From the NCBI RefSeq assembly GCF_001442625.1, contig NZ_LMZQ01000011.1, forward strand, positions 31,525 through 95,524: a DNA stretch of 64,000 nt, given 5' to 3'. The stretch's first letter is position 1; each line of letters opens with the position of its first letter. Made by a program: the position numbers and the translations under genes. The notes under the pieces are model-generated. The model saw nothing but the letters and a program-made list of their open reading frames with translations. It was not told the DNA's origin and made no database searches. This document shows, in pieces, positions 7,947-16,544 of the stretch. The DNA comes from Pedobacter ginsenosidimutans (GTDB lineage Bacteria > Bacteroidota > Bacteroidia > Sphingobacteriales > Sphingobacteriaceae).

Positions 7947-9692
7947 TTATTTGTTTTTGTTTACATTTTTTTCTTCCCCGCCATTATCTCCCCTGCGCAG
8001 ACCGGCAATTTTGCTTATCGTCTCGCCCATGATCTGTTTTTTTAAAGCCTCCTCAACATAAACTTTATTAAGTTCCTCTTCTGCTGATTCATATTCAGAT
8101 CTTAGACTTTCGATCTTTGATTCTAAAATTTTCCGTTTGCGTTCGAGTTCACGGTCCTTGCGGCTGACAGCCTGGGCATGGATGACCTCACCAGTCTGTT
8201 CCATAAGCATCCTTGCCTCCCGCGCCGAACCGGTAAGCACGCCATCCTCGGTAAGGTATACATCCACCAGATCCAGTCCCTTATCTGTAATCACAAATTC
8301 GCGTATCTGGTTGGAATGTTTCATCCCCCTGGATTTCATGATATACAATCCTCGGTTCCGTTCACCATTGCTCTCAATATCGCGGATCAAAAGCCAGGCA
8401 TCAACAAGCGAGGAAACCCCTTCATCGGTCTGTTCGTTGACTATATTATTAAGGGTAAGGGCTGTAAACATTACCGTAATCTGTTCAGCCTGTAGAAAAT
8501 CGATCAGGCGCACGAGCATGGTTTTCACATCGCTAACCGATCCTATCGTGATCAGGTTGGTAATCGGATCAAGCACAACAACAGATGGCTTGGACTTTTT
8601 GATCGCTTTATGGATCGCCACCAGATGCATTTCCAGTCCGTACAAGGTAGGGCGTGAGGCGTAAAACTCAAGAGATCCTTCCTTAAGGTGTTTTTGAAGG
8701 TCTATGCCTATAGAACGCATATTTCTGATGATCTGTTTTGGGGATTCTTCGAAAGCAAAGAAAAGGCATTTCTCTCCCCGCAGGCAGGCCGCATTGGCAA
8801 ATGTGGCCGCTATACTGGTCTTGCCCGTGCCGGCCGTGCCTGAAACCAGAATACTGCTCCCTTTATAAAAGCCAGAATTTCCCAGCATTTTGTCCAGCGA
8901 AGCAATACCTGAGGACAGGCTTTTTGTAGAAACCTCATGATTCAGCTGCAGAGAGGTAACAGGAAGCACTGAGATGCCCTCATCGTCGATCAGAAAGGGA
9001 TATTCATTGGTTCCATGGACCGATCCACGGTATTTTACAACCCTAAGCCTCCTGGTAGAGATTTGGTTGATAATCCTGTGATCAAGTAAAATAACACAGT
9101 CTGACACGTACTCTTCAAGGCCCTGACGGGTAAGTCCGCTTCCGCCACGTTCACCTGTTATGACTGCCGTAACGCCTTTCGATTTTAGAAACTGAAAAAG
9201 CCTCCTGATCTCTGCCCGCAGCACTGCCGTATTATTTAGCCCCGCGAAAAGGTTCTCGATGGTATCAAGCGCTACTCTTTTTGCGCCTATACTGTCAATT
9301 GCATAGCCAAGCCTGATAAAAAGTCCCTCCAGGTCATACTCTCCAGTCTCCTCAATTTCTGAGCGGTCAATATGCACGTAATCCAACCTTATCTTCTTGT
9401 CCTTTTCTAACTGTTCCAGATCAAATCCAAGTGATGCTACGTTCGCTTTAAGTTCTTCGGCCTTTTCCTCAAAAGCCATAAATACTCCTGGTTCACCGTA
9501 CTCCATGGCTCCTTTTACAATGAACTCTATGGAAAAAAGTGTTTTGCCAGAACCAGCCTCACCACAAACGAGTGTAGGTCTTCCAGAGGGTAACCCGCCT
9601 AATGTAATCTCATCGAGGCCGGAAATACCAGTAAGTGTTTTTGGAATAGTACCAGTTGAGCGCGCTTCCAGTTGCTTTTTTGATTTAGCCAT
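7947..9692 (-). CDS. kaiC: KaiC-like double-ATPase/kinase with C-terminal coiled coil
   Basis: RecA-like ATPase of 581 residues with CI and CII halves. Walker A motifs are GEAGSGKT (44-51) and GTAGTGKT (285-292); paired catalytic glutamates are at 75-76 (FEEKAEE) and 315-316 (FEESPKQ). The pair aligned with cyanobacterial phospho-sites S431/T432 is Ser427-Ser428 (GVSSLVDAW), so autophosphorylation is plausible on two serines. Residues about 500-555 form a charged heptad coiled coil that extends the protein about 60 residues beyond cyanobacterial KaiC (519). Such tails occur in kaiA-less KaiC proteins, for example from Rhodobacter, where they assemble two rings. First gene of a tight four-gene operon. 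Confidence 0.94.
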   Translation of the reverse strand: MAKSKKQLEARSTGTIPKTLTGISGLDEITLGGLPSGRPTLVCGEAGSGKTLFSIEFIVKGAMEYGEPGVFMAFEEKAEELKANVASLGFDLEQLEKDKKIRLDYVHIDRSEIEETGEYDLEGLFIRLGYAIDSIGAKRVALDTIENLFAGLNNTAVLRAEIRRLFQFLKSKGVTAVITGERGGSGLTRQGLEEYVSDCVILLDHRIINQISTRRLRVVKYRGSVHGTNEYPFLIDDEGISVLPVTSLQLNHEVSTKSLSSGIASLDKMLGNSGFYKGSSILVSGTAGTGKTSIAATFANAACLRGEKCLFFAFEESPKQIIRNMRSIGIDLQKHLKEGSLEFYASRPTLYGLEMHLVAIHKAIKKSKPSVVVLDPITNLITIGSVSDVKTMLVRLIDFLQAEQITVMFTALTLNNIVNEQTDEGVSSLVDAWLLIRDIESNGERNRGLYIMKSRGMKHSNQIREFVITDKGLDLVDVYLTEDGVLTGSAREARMLMEQTGEVIHAQAVSRKDRELERKRKILESKIESLRSEYESAEEELNKVYVEEALKKQIMGETISKIAGLRRGDNGGEEKNVNKNK

Positions 9693-9900
9693 CTATTTTT
9701 TTTAACGCTTAAATCTATTAGATAATAATAAATATTAATCAGTTCTTTCCAAACAAACAGGGAATATTAAAAAATGTTTGCAGTAAGCGCCGGAAATTGC
9801 CGTATGTACATTGAGTAATGGCAACGCATCTGTTGCAGGCCAACAAAAAAAGAGAAACATCATCCCGTCCGTTCATCCGACATCACAGATCATTACGCAT

Positions 9901-10145
9901 CTATCCGGCAGAACATATAAAAGCGGGCATGCCATACTGCTGCCCGCTTTTAAGGTACCAGGCATTTCCGCCCGCATTCCCGGCAAGATCTCCCCCAACA
10001 TCGTCTTCGTCATCAGTTTCACCGGTAAGCCCCCGTTGAACCTCATTATCATCGGCTTCTTTTTCTTCGTTGGGGATTATTAGTGACTGTTCATTGCCAT
10101 TTTCATCTTCTTAGTCTTCTCTTTTGGGCCTATGTAATTTTTCAT
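9901..10145 (-). pseudogene. Remnant of a small acidic protein gene (frameshifted)
   Basis: An ATG at 10145 opens a 21-codon frame (MKNYIGPKEKTKK...) that stops at 10080. An overlapping frame, open from 10110 to 9901 but without a start codon, encodes a strongly acidic stretch (IPNEEKEADDNEVQRG, TGETDDEDDVGGDLAGNAGG). One single-base shift near 10085-10110 would join them into a protein of about 80 residues. The second frame runs through the hairpin at 9919-9951, while a third frame stops just before it at 9950, so the 3' end may also be shifted. Codon-like composition supports former coding; sequencing error is an alternative. Confidence 0.35.
9919..9951 (-). terminator. Strong hairpin, AAAAGCGGGCA stem
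   Basis: An 11-bp perfect stem (AAAAGCGGGCA/TGCCCGCTTTT) with an 11-base loop. It has A/T on both sides and could terminate a leftward unit upstream of kaiC, isolating the kai operon. Confidence 0.65.
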
Positions 10146-10236
10146 GTATCTGTTTTATTGTAAAACAGATAATATATAACTATAGTTTCAAAAGATTATC
10201 AAAACTGGCACCAAATATGGCTACCTGCTCAATAAC

Positions 10237-10313
10237 TGGTCGGGATAGGAAGATTCGAACTTCCGACCTCCAGCACCCCATGCTGGCGCGATACCTGGCT
10301 ACGCTATATCCCG
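10237..10313 (-). tRNA. tRNA-Pro (anticodon GGG)
   Basis: Folds as a standard cloverleaf: acceptor CGGGATA/TATCCCG, D arm with AGCCAGGT, anticodon stem CCAGC/GCTGG around loop ATGGGGT (anticodon GGG, G37), T arm GGAAG-TTCGAAT-CTTCC, discriminator A. The next bases are CCA (10237-10239), so the 3' end appears genome-encoded, though chance is possible. It stands alone between the kai operon and the ankyrin gene. Confidence 0.95.
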
Positions 10314-10478
10314 TTTGCTGAATTCCCTTAGGAAACACGAAAATTGATACAAAGATATATCAACTTACTCTTTTGACAGAAAAATTTTTAAAAAAAGGTT
10401 GAAGGATTAGTGAGTTTTCACTAGAAAATGAACAGCTCTTTACTTTAAACTTTTTAAGAATGCGAATGTTATATAAAA

Positions 10479-10985
10479 ATGGAAAACATAGAACAACTCA
10501 TTATACCTGCCGCAAGAAAAGGCGATACCGAGGTTTTAAAAGAACTAATGCTCAGAGAGGCGAATATAAATTTTCAGGACGATAAAGGTTATACTGCTCT
10601 GATTATTGCCTGCTATAACAACCAGCTGGAAGCCGCAGCATACCTGATTGCGTCGGGAGCAGATTTGAATCTTGGAGATCTGGGAGGCAACACAGCTTTA
10701 ATGGGCGCAGCATTTAAAGGCTATACCGATATTGCAAAACTATTGATCGAAAGTGGGGCAGATATTAATCTTCAGCATGGAAACGGTGGAACCGCATTGA
10801 TGTTTGCTGCAATGTTTGGCCGCAATGAGGTATTAAAACTACTTTTAGAGCATGGCGCAAAAACCGGGCTCCAGGACATTAGGGGACAGCATGCATTGGA
10901 TCTGGCCATTTTACAGGGGAACGAAGCAGGAGCAGAACTGCTTGAATTATACAGCAAAAATGTTAATCTTGCAAAAGCGCCTTAA
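10479..10985 (+). CDS. Ankyrin-repeat protein
   Basis: A 168-residue cytoplasmic protein built almost wholly of ankyrin repeats (about four to five units: GDTEVLKELMLREANINFQD, KGYTALIIACYNNQLEAAAY, GNTALMGAAFKGYTDIAKLL, GGTALMFAAMFGRNEVLKLL, GQHALDLAILQGNEAGAELL). Ankyrin repeats mediate protein contacts. Small ankyrin proteins are linked to catalase in some bacteria (AnkB-KatB in Pseudomonas), and a catalase gene lies less than 1 kb downstream on the other strand; a functional tie is conjecture. Its 3' end overlaps the convergent gene at 10963 by 23 bases. Confidence 0.92.
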   Translation: MENIEQLIIPAARKGDTEVLKELMLREANINFQDDKGYTALIIACYNNQLEAAAYLIASGADLNLGDLGGNTALMGAAFKGYTDIAKLLIESGADINLQHGNGGTALMFAAMFGRNEVLKLLLEHGAKTGLQDIRGQHALDLAILQGNEAGAELLELYSKNVNLAKAP

Positions 10986-11568
10986 CCAGCCCTTTCCATT
11001 GCGGATATGAAAAGCCCAGTTTGGCCGCCATACCCACCATAAAATTCCTTCCCTTATCATAAAGGCTGCCGTTATCAGTATTTGGGACTTCATTTCTAGC
11101 ATGTTCTTCCGCACTAACATGTAGTCCTGTCTGTGTAATGATAAAGCTTGATGTAGCCTCACTTTTTAAAAAGTGGGCAGTTTCCTTTTTTTGTGATAGA
11201 GGATGTGCACAGGGCCTCACCCTCATGGACAATACCTGCTTCTTACCATCGGTTTCAGTTGTGATCTCCTCGATTTGAACCCAGTCATAGCCCATTCCTG
11301 CCTGTGTTCCAGGACCGGGAATATCGATCCTGATATAATCATTTAACCGCGCCTGCCTTTCTGCACGGATCCCTTGAGGATCGATTAGTTGGAAAGCGGA
11401 TATACCTGGATAATGTCCCCATTCGTTCACGGATAATAATCTGGTACAAGCCCGTTCAAAAACCTTTATCGCTTCTGCAGGGGTGCTACAGTTCCTATGT
11501 TCTATTACATCCATCTCGCTACCGATATATTGGGCAGGTACGGTTTCTAAATTGTTTTTATTTTCCAT
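10963..11568 (-). CDS. Conserved-looking hypothetical protein (201 aa)
   Basis: I do not recognise the family. The ATG at 11568 (MENKNNLETVP) is preferred to an upstream in-frame start that would overlap the katE 3' end. The protein has no signal peptide or membrane segment. It has mixed alpha/beta composition with features such as RLNDYIRIDIPGPG, YDWVQIEEI and VRPCAHPLSQKK, reminiscent of a beta-rich domain with a helical C-terminus, but no catalytic motif is evident. It lies 52 bases after katE on the same strand, so co-transcription with the catalase is likely. Its end overlaps the convergent ankyrin gene. Confidence 0.75.
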   Translation of the reverse strand: MENKNNLETVPAQYIGSEMDVIEHRNCSTPAEAIKVFERACTRLLSVNEWGHYPGISAFQLIDPQGIRAERQARLNDYIRIDIPGPGTQAGMGYDWVQIEEITTETDGKKQVLSMRVRPCAHPLSQKKETAHFLKSEATSSFIITQTGLHVSAEEHARNEVPNTDNGSLYDKGRNFMVGMAAKLGFSYPQWKGLVKALLQD

Positions 11569-11620
11569 AGCCAATAAATTTGGTGAAGGCCAGCAGCCTT
11601 CACCTGGTTTGTACCTTAAA

Positions 11621-13852
11621 CTATGCAGGTATTTTTCTTTGAATTTCACGGTCCCAAAAGCGGTGTAAGGCAATCATTTCTACAAAAGTCTTTGTTAGGG
11701 CCTTAATATCTTCAGTAATCAAAATTCCTTCGCGTAGTGCAGTACCATTGGCATATTCTGCTGGTAGCTTTTTAGCGAAATAAGTAGATTCCAATACCTG
11801 GAGCGCCTGTTTGTCGGCAGCAATTGCCTTACAATGCTTAAACGCCTCATTTAAGAAATGAATGGCATTGGCTTCTCCACTAAGTGCATTAACTGAATTA
11901 GTTCCCCCAGGTACATATACCGCATCGTAAAGAACGGATGCTGCTGTTAGAAGACTTTCATCCACTACAATATTTTTACCACCTGCTGAAATAATTTCAC
12001 CCAGCCTTGGCGCTATAATATGCACTACCGCTCCCTGTGCAACAAGGAAATCTTTAACTTTGCTAAGTGTCTGTTCATTTACTCCATCTGCAGCAAGTAT
12101 TGCAATTTTCCTTGATTTGACGGTATCTTTGATCGTTGTAGCCATACTTAGCGCTATAGACTTTACAAGGCTTCCTTTAGGATTTACAGAAGCATAATCC
12201 TTCCTTTTGCCATCAGCTGGCAGGCTATTGTTAAGATCTGCCAAAGGGATTTTTGGAATCTTCAGGCCAAGTGCCTGCGCAACGGCCCCAGCCAAGTCCT
12301 TATCTATCTGGATTAATACAGCCAGCATACGTTCCCTAACAGGAATGGCCTTTACTTTGCCGAGTTCAAAGCTAAAGGCATCAATAATGTGGTTCTTTTC
12401 GGCATTACTCTGTGAATTGAGGAATAAGCGGGCCTGCGAAAAATGATCAAAAAAACTTCTGCTCCTTGCGCGGATCTTTCTGGCATCAATTGCTTCGTTA
12501 TGACTTACAAAGCCACCCTGTGCAGCCGGTACCTGCCTTGGGTCGTTTGCAGCGATACCGTTCGGACCATAACTGGTTTTACCCCTGTTGATCGTTTGGC
12601 GCATATGGCCATCGCGTTGGTTATTATGAACGGGAATTACAGGTCTGTTAATCGGGATTTCATGAAAATTTGGTCCTCCCAGTCGGATTAGCTGGGTATC
12701 GGTATAAGAAAACAATCTGCCCTGCAATAACGGGTCGTTAGTAAAATCGATACCTGGTACAACATGGCCAACATGGAAAGCGACTTGCTCCGTTTCTGCG
12801 AAAAAGTTATCGGGGTTTCTGTTCAGTGTCATTTTACCAATACGCTGCACAGGAACAAGTTCTTCAGGGATCAGTTTAGTAGGATCCAAAAGATCAAATT
12901 CAAACTTAAACTCATCAGCTTCAGGAACGATCTGCACACCGAGTTCCCATTCGGGAAAGGCACCGGCCTCAATGGCATCCCAAAGATCTCTTCTATGAAA
13001 ATCGGGGTCTTTGCCCGAAATATTCTGCGCCTCATCCCAGGCCACCGAATGTACTCCCAAAAGGGGCTTCCAATGGAATTTTACAAAGCTGGCTTCACCA
13101 TTAGCATTCACAAACCTGAAGGTATGTACGCCAAAGCCCTCCATCATGCGGTAGCTCCTTGGTATGGCGCGATCGCTCATCAGCCACATAATCATATGCG
13201 ACGACTCCGGCATCTGAGAAATAAAATCCCAAAAAGTATCGTGAGCCGAAGCGGCCTGTGGCATTTCATTATCAGGCTCTGGTTTTACTGCATGAACAAG
13301 GTCTGGAAATTTAACCGTATCCTGAATAAAAAATACTGGCATGTTATTGCCTACAAGGTCAAAATTCCCTTCCTGCGTATAAAATTTTACGGCAAAACCC
13401 CTTACATCACGCGCCAGATCTGTCGATCCCCTGGAACCTGCCACGGTTGAAAACCTAACAAACACCGGAGTTTCTGCTCCCGGATCGCATAAAAATGCAG
13501 CCCTGGTTAACTTAGACATGTCTTCGTATACCTTAAAAACACCATGTGCAGCAGAACCCCTGGCATGAACTACCCGTTCGGGTATGCGTTCATGATCGAA
13601 ATGTGTAATTTTCTCCCGGAGGATAAAATCCTCTAAAAGTGTTGCTCCTCTTTCCCCGGCTTTGAGCGAATTCTGATCATCGTTAATCCTGACCCCATGG
13701 TTGGTTGTTAAAAATTCGCCTGTCGAATCTGCTACAAAAGATTCCAGTTTGGCCGTCTTATCATTTTCTGGCTGGGCAGGTTTATTTTTTCTTTTTGGTG
13801 CTTTCTTGTCCATAGTTTTTTTAGCTTGCGCCTCTTTTTGGGCTGTTAACAT
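11621..13852 (-). CDS. katE: Large-subunit (clade 2, HPII-type) catalase
   Basis: Decomposes hydrogen peroxide to water and oxygen with heme, in the cytoplasm. The 743-residue length is typical of HPII enzymes. Visible are the distal His96 in VVHARGSAAHGVF, RFSTVAGSRGSTDLARDVRG, the substrate-channel Asn region NNMPVFFIQD, the heme-proximal Tyr in LFSYTDTQ, and a C-terminal class I glutamine-amidotransferase-like (DJ-1/PfpI) domain from about residue 560 (KIAILAADGVNEQTL). The Lys-rich N-terminus may begin at the second Met (MDKKAPKRK) instead. The unknown gene at 10963 follows closely. Upstream is a 309-base divergent spacer. Confidence 0.96.
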   Translation of the reverse strand: MLTAQKEAQAKKTMDKKAPKRKNKPAQPENDKTAKLESFVADSTGEFLTTNHGVRINDDQNSLKAGERGATLLEDFILREKITHFDHERIPERVVHARGSAAHGVFKVYEDMSKLTRAAFLCDPGAETPVFVRFSTVAGSRGSTDLARDVRGFAVKFYTQEGNFDLVGNNMPVFFIQDTVKFPDLVHAVKPEPDNEMPQAASAHDTFWDFISQMPESSHMIMWLMSDRAIPRSYRMMEGFGVHTFRFVNANGEASFVKFHWKPLLGVHSVAWDEAQNISGKDPDFHRRDLWDAIEAGAFPEWELGVQIVPEADEFKFEFDLLDPTKLIPEELVPVQRIGKMTLNRNPDNFFAETEQVAFHVGHVVPGIDFTNDPLLQGRLFSYTDTQLIRLGGPNFHEIPINRPVIPVHNNQRDGHMRQTINRGKTSYGPNGIAANDPRQVPAAQGGFVSHNEAIDARKIRARSRSFFDHFSQARLFLNSQSNAEKNHIIDAFSFELGKVKAIPVRERMLAVLIQIDKDLAGAVAQALGLKIPKIPLADLNNSLPADGKRKDYASVNPKGSLVKSIALSMATTIKDTVKSRKIAILAADGVNEQTLSKVKDFLVAQGAVVHIIAPRLGEIISAGGKNIVVDESLLTAASVLYDAVYVPGGTNSVNALSGEANAIHFLNEAFKHCKAIAADKQALQVLESTYFAKKLPAEYANGTALREGILITEDIKALTKTFVEMIALHRFWDREIQRKIPA

Positions 13853-14161
13853 TTAATTCTTTCTGCGGTTAATGCATTACTGGTTGAGGGAAAGCTGTTC
13901 AATGAGTTTTTCCATGTAGTTTTAAGGATAGATACGCTCCCATGTAGGAAACCTGCAAAAACAATAAATAGTTTTAACAATTTGCGGGGCTATGCTGCTT
14001 TTAATGCGCTCGAAATAAAAAAATGATCGGGCCAGCGTATCAAAAATAATTTAGCAAATAAAAAGTTAAGCTAAATACCCAAGCTTATGTTGGTTAATTT
14101 TCGCTTTGCTTAAAACTTTTAATCTGATGGTTCTGTTTATTTTAACAAAGTAAACCGCATT
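13853..14161. other. Divergent intergenic region, katE / small hydrophilic protein
   Basis: About 310 AT-rich bases holding the two divergent promoters. No repeat or clear consensus site was identified. Confidence 0.4.
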
Positions 14162-14437
14162 ATGGCAAATACCAAAAACGACAGAAAAGACCTTGAGAAA
14201 GGCAATGAAAGGAAAAACCAGGAACAGCTGAATCAAATGGCTTTGGGTAATACTGAAATAAAAAACACGCCGTTAGCCAATAACAACGATCTTTTAAGTT
14301 TGCCTAAAACTTCTGGCACAGGTGCGAACCCTTCCGCTGCCACCCCTCATTCGCTTATTGTACACGAAGATGAGAAGGGGAAAGACAGGTATGAAGAAGG
14401 CAGCAGTATAGATCAAAAAAATGTTGGTACCGAATAA
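14162..14437 (+). CDS. Small hydrophilic hypothetical protein (91 aa)
   Basis: I do not recognise a family. The protein is rich in Asn, Lys, Glu and Gln with little hydrophobic content (MANTKNDRKDLEKGNERKNQ; ending EEGSSIDQKNVGTE), so it is probably disordered. Similar small hydrophilic proteins are often stress-induced in Bacteroidetes, and its neighbours (catalase, receiver protein, DUF892 protein) fit that idea, but this is inference. The start follows a 14-base A/T-rich leader AAAGTAAACCGCATT. A receiver-domain gene follows 57 bases later. Confidence 0.65.
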   Translation: MANTKNDRKDLEKGNERKNQEQLNQMALGNTEIKNTPLANNNDLLSLPKTSGTGANPSAATPHSLIVHEDEKGKDRYEEGSSIDQKNVGTE

Positions 14438-14494
14438 CGTGAAAACGCAATTGCTATTTAATAAACAAAATTTTAGTGTGCAAACTATTTCTTT

Positions 14495-14875
14495 ATGGGT
14501 AAACTGATCTGTATACTTGAGGATGATGCAGGGATAAGGGATATATTACAGTTCCTGCTTTTAGAAGAAGGCTACCAGGTAGCAAGTTATACTACCGTTA
14601 ATGAGTTTCTTAGCAGAAAACATATCAATCCAGACCTGTATTTACTGGATGTAATGCTGCCCGATGGCAATGGCATGGCGGTATGCAAACTGCTTAAGGC
14701 TGACCCTCAAACTACTGATATACCAGTAATTATGATGAGTGCCCATGCCGATATACAACAAATGACCAGCGGATGTAACGCTGAAGAATTTGTGGTAAAA
14801 CCTTTTGACATTTTTGTATTATTAAAAAAGATTGTCGATCTATTAAATTTAAAAAGTGCTGGAAAAGATATATAA
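14495..14875 (+). CDS. Stand-alone response-regulator receiver protein
   Basis: A CheY-like protein of 126 residues with no output domain. The acidic pair is in ICILEDD (residues 9-11), the phospho-acceptor is Asp52 in YLLDVMLPDGNG, the conserved Ser is in IMMSAHAD and the Lys in FVVKPFD. It could pass phosphate from a histidine kinase to a phosphotransfer partner or act by binding. No cognate kinase is adjacent; the Kai-operon kinase 7 kb away is one candidate, without direct evidence. Confidence 0.92.
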   Translation: MGKLICILEDDAGIRDILQFLLLEEGYQVASYTTVNEFLSRKHINPDLYLLDVMLPDGNGMAVCKLLKADPQTTDIPVIMMSAHADIQQMTSGCNAEEFVVKPFDIFVLLKKIVDLLNLKSAGKDI

Positions 14876-14977
14876 AGTGGCTAATTAAACTTAAATCAGC
14901 CAAGTTGGATTAAAACTTCATGTAATTATACGGCGAACACCAGAACGATAAAACTGGGGCGGCAATATCAGCTTTAG

Positions 14978-15481
14978 TTATTTTTTTAAGCGTTGTATTT
15001 CATGTAGGTTTGCCGTCCAATGCGCAATTTTTGCTTCAGCCCATGCCCTCAAATCAGGGTTGAGCAATCCTGTAGAACCAGTAGCTTTTACATGAAAGCT
15101 AATCATTTTTTGGTCTGAATCTATGAGAAGTGAATGTAACTGTTCAAATTGAACGGGATTATGTTGACGCAGTAGCGTTAGCTTTTGTACGTGTTCTTCT
15201 TTGAGCGAAGTTTGTGAAAATTGATTCTGTGTATTTGTATTTGCTGCTAACTGCTGAATATAAGCTTGATTTTCATTCTCTCTCCTGAAGCCTAAATCTT
15301 TAATTTCTGGAGCATCAGCCATCTTTTGCAGTTCAAGATTCAACTGCTGCTGATACCGCATTTCAGGATACACGGAGTCGGTAAATTCGCGATCTTGCAT
15401 GGCAAATTCGGTCTGATCGTGCTTACAGCTAAGTAAAAACAGCGCAAGGATAAGAAATAGACAAAACTGGTGACATTTCAT
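14978..15481 (-). CDS. Putative lipoprotein, possibly DUF4142-like helical domain
   Basis: A 167-residue product with a lipoprotein signal (LILALFLLSCKHDQ, lipid Cys19). The rest is helical and Gln/Glu-rich (YQQQLNLELQKMADAPEIKDLGFRRENENQ), with a layout that recalls the ferritin-like DUF4142 family in being two long helix pairs with AEAKIAHWTANLHEIQRLKK at the end, but key motifs are not obvious and the assignment is weak. Probably a periplasmic or inner-surface lipoprotein. It is divergent from the DUF892 gene, with 293 bases between them. Confidence 0.75.
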   Translation of the reverse strand: MKCHQFCLFLILALFLLSCKHDQTEFAMQDREFTDSVYPEMRYQQQLNLELQKMADAPEIKDLGFRRENENQAYIQQLAANTNTQNQFSQTSLKEEHVQKLTLLRQHNPVQFEQLHSLLIDSDQKMISFHVKATGSTGLLNPDLRAWAEAKIAHWTANLHEIQRLKK

Positions 15482-15774
15482 GATTTTAACTCTTTTTACA
15501 TACTAATTAATTAACTGTAGATAAACCAGTATAAAATTGTTCGGCTTGCTTAATCCGTTTTTTACCATAAACAAAGTAAAAACAGAGATGGTTTTACAAA
15601 ATTAATGGGTTGATCGTGAAGAATGCATAACACCTGTGGTTTTGCACTGAATAGTTGTACAGACTAAAAAGAAAAATTCATAAAACATTGACAAAAACTT
15701 AAAACGAAAAACATAAAACCTTTTGAAATTTCAGCCTGTTCTATAGATATCAAAAACCTATTAAAATTATAATT

Positions 15775-16329
15775 ATGGCAACAAAAACAGCGGGCAATAA
15801 AGCCTCAAAATCTACATCAAAAACAGGAAAAATAGAAAATTCTGAATTCCATGATTTTTTCATTGATGAATTAAAGGATATTTATTGGGCAGAAAAACAT
15901 CTTGCTAAAGCGCTTCCAAAAATGCAGAAAGCAGCCACTAGCCCTGAGCTTGCAGCAGCTTTTGAAAAGCACACCACGGAAACTCAACAACATGTGAGTA
16001 CACTGGAAGAAGTTTTTGGGCTTTTAGGTGAAAAACCGGTAGCTAAAAAGTGTGATGCAATGGCAGGTTTACTGGAAGAAGCCGATGGAATTATCGCTGA
16101 TACCGATAAAGGTACGATGATAAGAGATGCAGGACTTATCCTGGCGGCTCAAAAAGTGGAACATTATGAAATTGCAACCTATGGTACGCTTAGGGTGTTT
16201 GCCGAAAATATCGGTCACAGCGACGTGGCCGAACTGCTTTCTCAGACCCTTGACAACGAAAAGGCAACTGATGTCGCACTCACCGAGATTGCTGTCAATG
16301 CGGTTAATGAAGAGGCCGTTGCAGAATAA
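15775..16329 (+). CDS. DUF892 / YciE-YciF family ferritin-like protein
   Basis: A 184-residue four-helix protein. After a Lys/Ser-rich N-terminal tail (about 25 residues), the ferritin-like domain shows FHDFFIDELKDIYWAEKHL, FEKHTTETQQHVSTLEEVF, KVEHYEIATYGTLRVFAE and LDNEKATDVALTEIA, with Glu and His residues placed to bind a di-metal site as in YciE/YciF. Family members are linked to general stress in enterobacteria. A promoter-like TATAGATATC precedes the start. Adjacent stress genes fit such a role. A palindromic intergenic repeat follows the stop. Confidence 0.93.
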   Translation: MATKTAGNKASKSTSKTGKIENSEFHDFFIDELKDIYWAEKHLAKALPKMQKAATSPELAAAFEKHTTETQQHVSTLEEVFGLLGEKPVAKKCDAMAGLLEEADGIIADTDKGTMIRDAGLILAAQKVEHYEIATYGTLRVFAENIGHSDVAELLSQTLDNEKATDVALTEIAVNAVNEEAVAE

Positions 16330-16344
16330 AAAAGAGGCGATATC

Positions 16345-16425
16345 ATAAAGGCTGTCATGTTGAGCCTGTCGAAACACCTTAAAGGGTATTTAAGTGGATC
16401 TTCGACAGGCTCTAGGCTCTCCACA
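16345..16425. repeat. Intergenic palindromic repeat (TTGAGCCTGTCGAA / TTCGACAGGCTC)
   Basis: GAGCCTGTCGAA at about 16361 and TTCGACAGGCTC at about 16402 form an inverted repeat around 30 bases. It resembles REP-like elements scattered between Bacteroidetes genes and may also end transcription of the DUF892 gene. Confidence 0.7.
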
Positions 16426-16544
16426 GGAGTCCTTTGGACAGGACGACAATTCTATATTTATTATACAGCCTCTTTTTTATAAAAGAAATCTATCAGATCA
16501 CATCCAACAATAACGGGCATGTAAGTGTAATTTATGCAAATGAT

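Noticed and set aside
9811..10083. Plus-strand ORFs between kaiC and the tRNA
   Set aside because: They oppose the acidic small-protein remnant and give low-complexity products such as Ser runs; the minus strand is more gene-like.
10237..10313. tRNA as integration site of a genomic island
   Set aside because: No integrase gene and no direct repeat of the tRNA 3' end were seen in the window.
12764..13450. 228-codon ORF opposite the catalase gene
   Set aside because: Shadow frame within the well-conserved katE coding sequence; no domain or leader.
16345..16425. Attachment site or insertion-sequence end
   Set aside because: The inverted repeat matches a REP-like intergenic element; no transposase, integrase or target duplication is seen.
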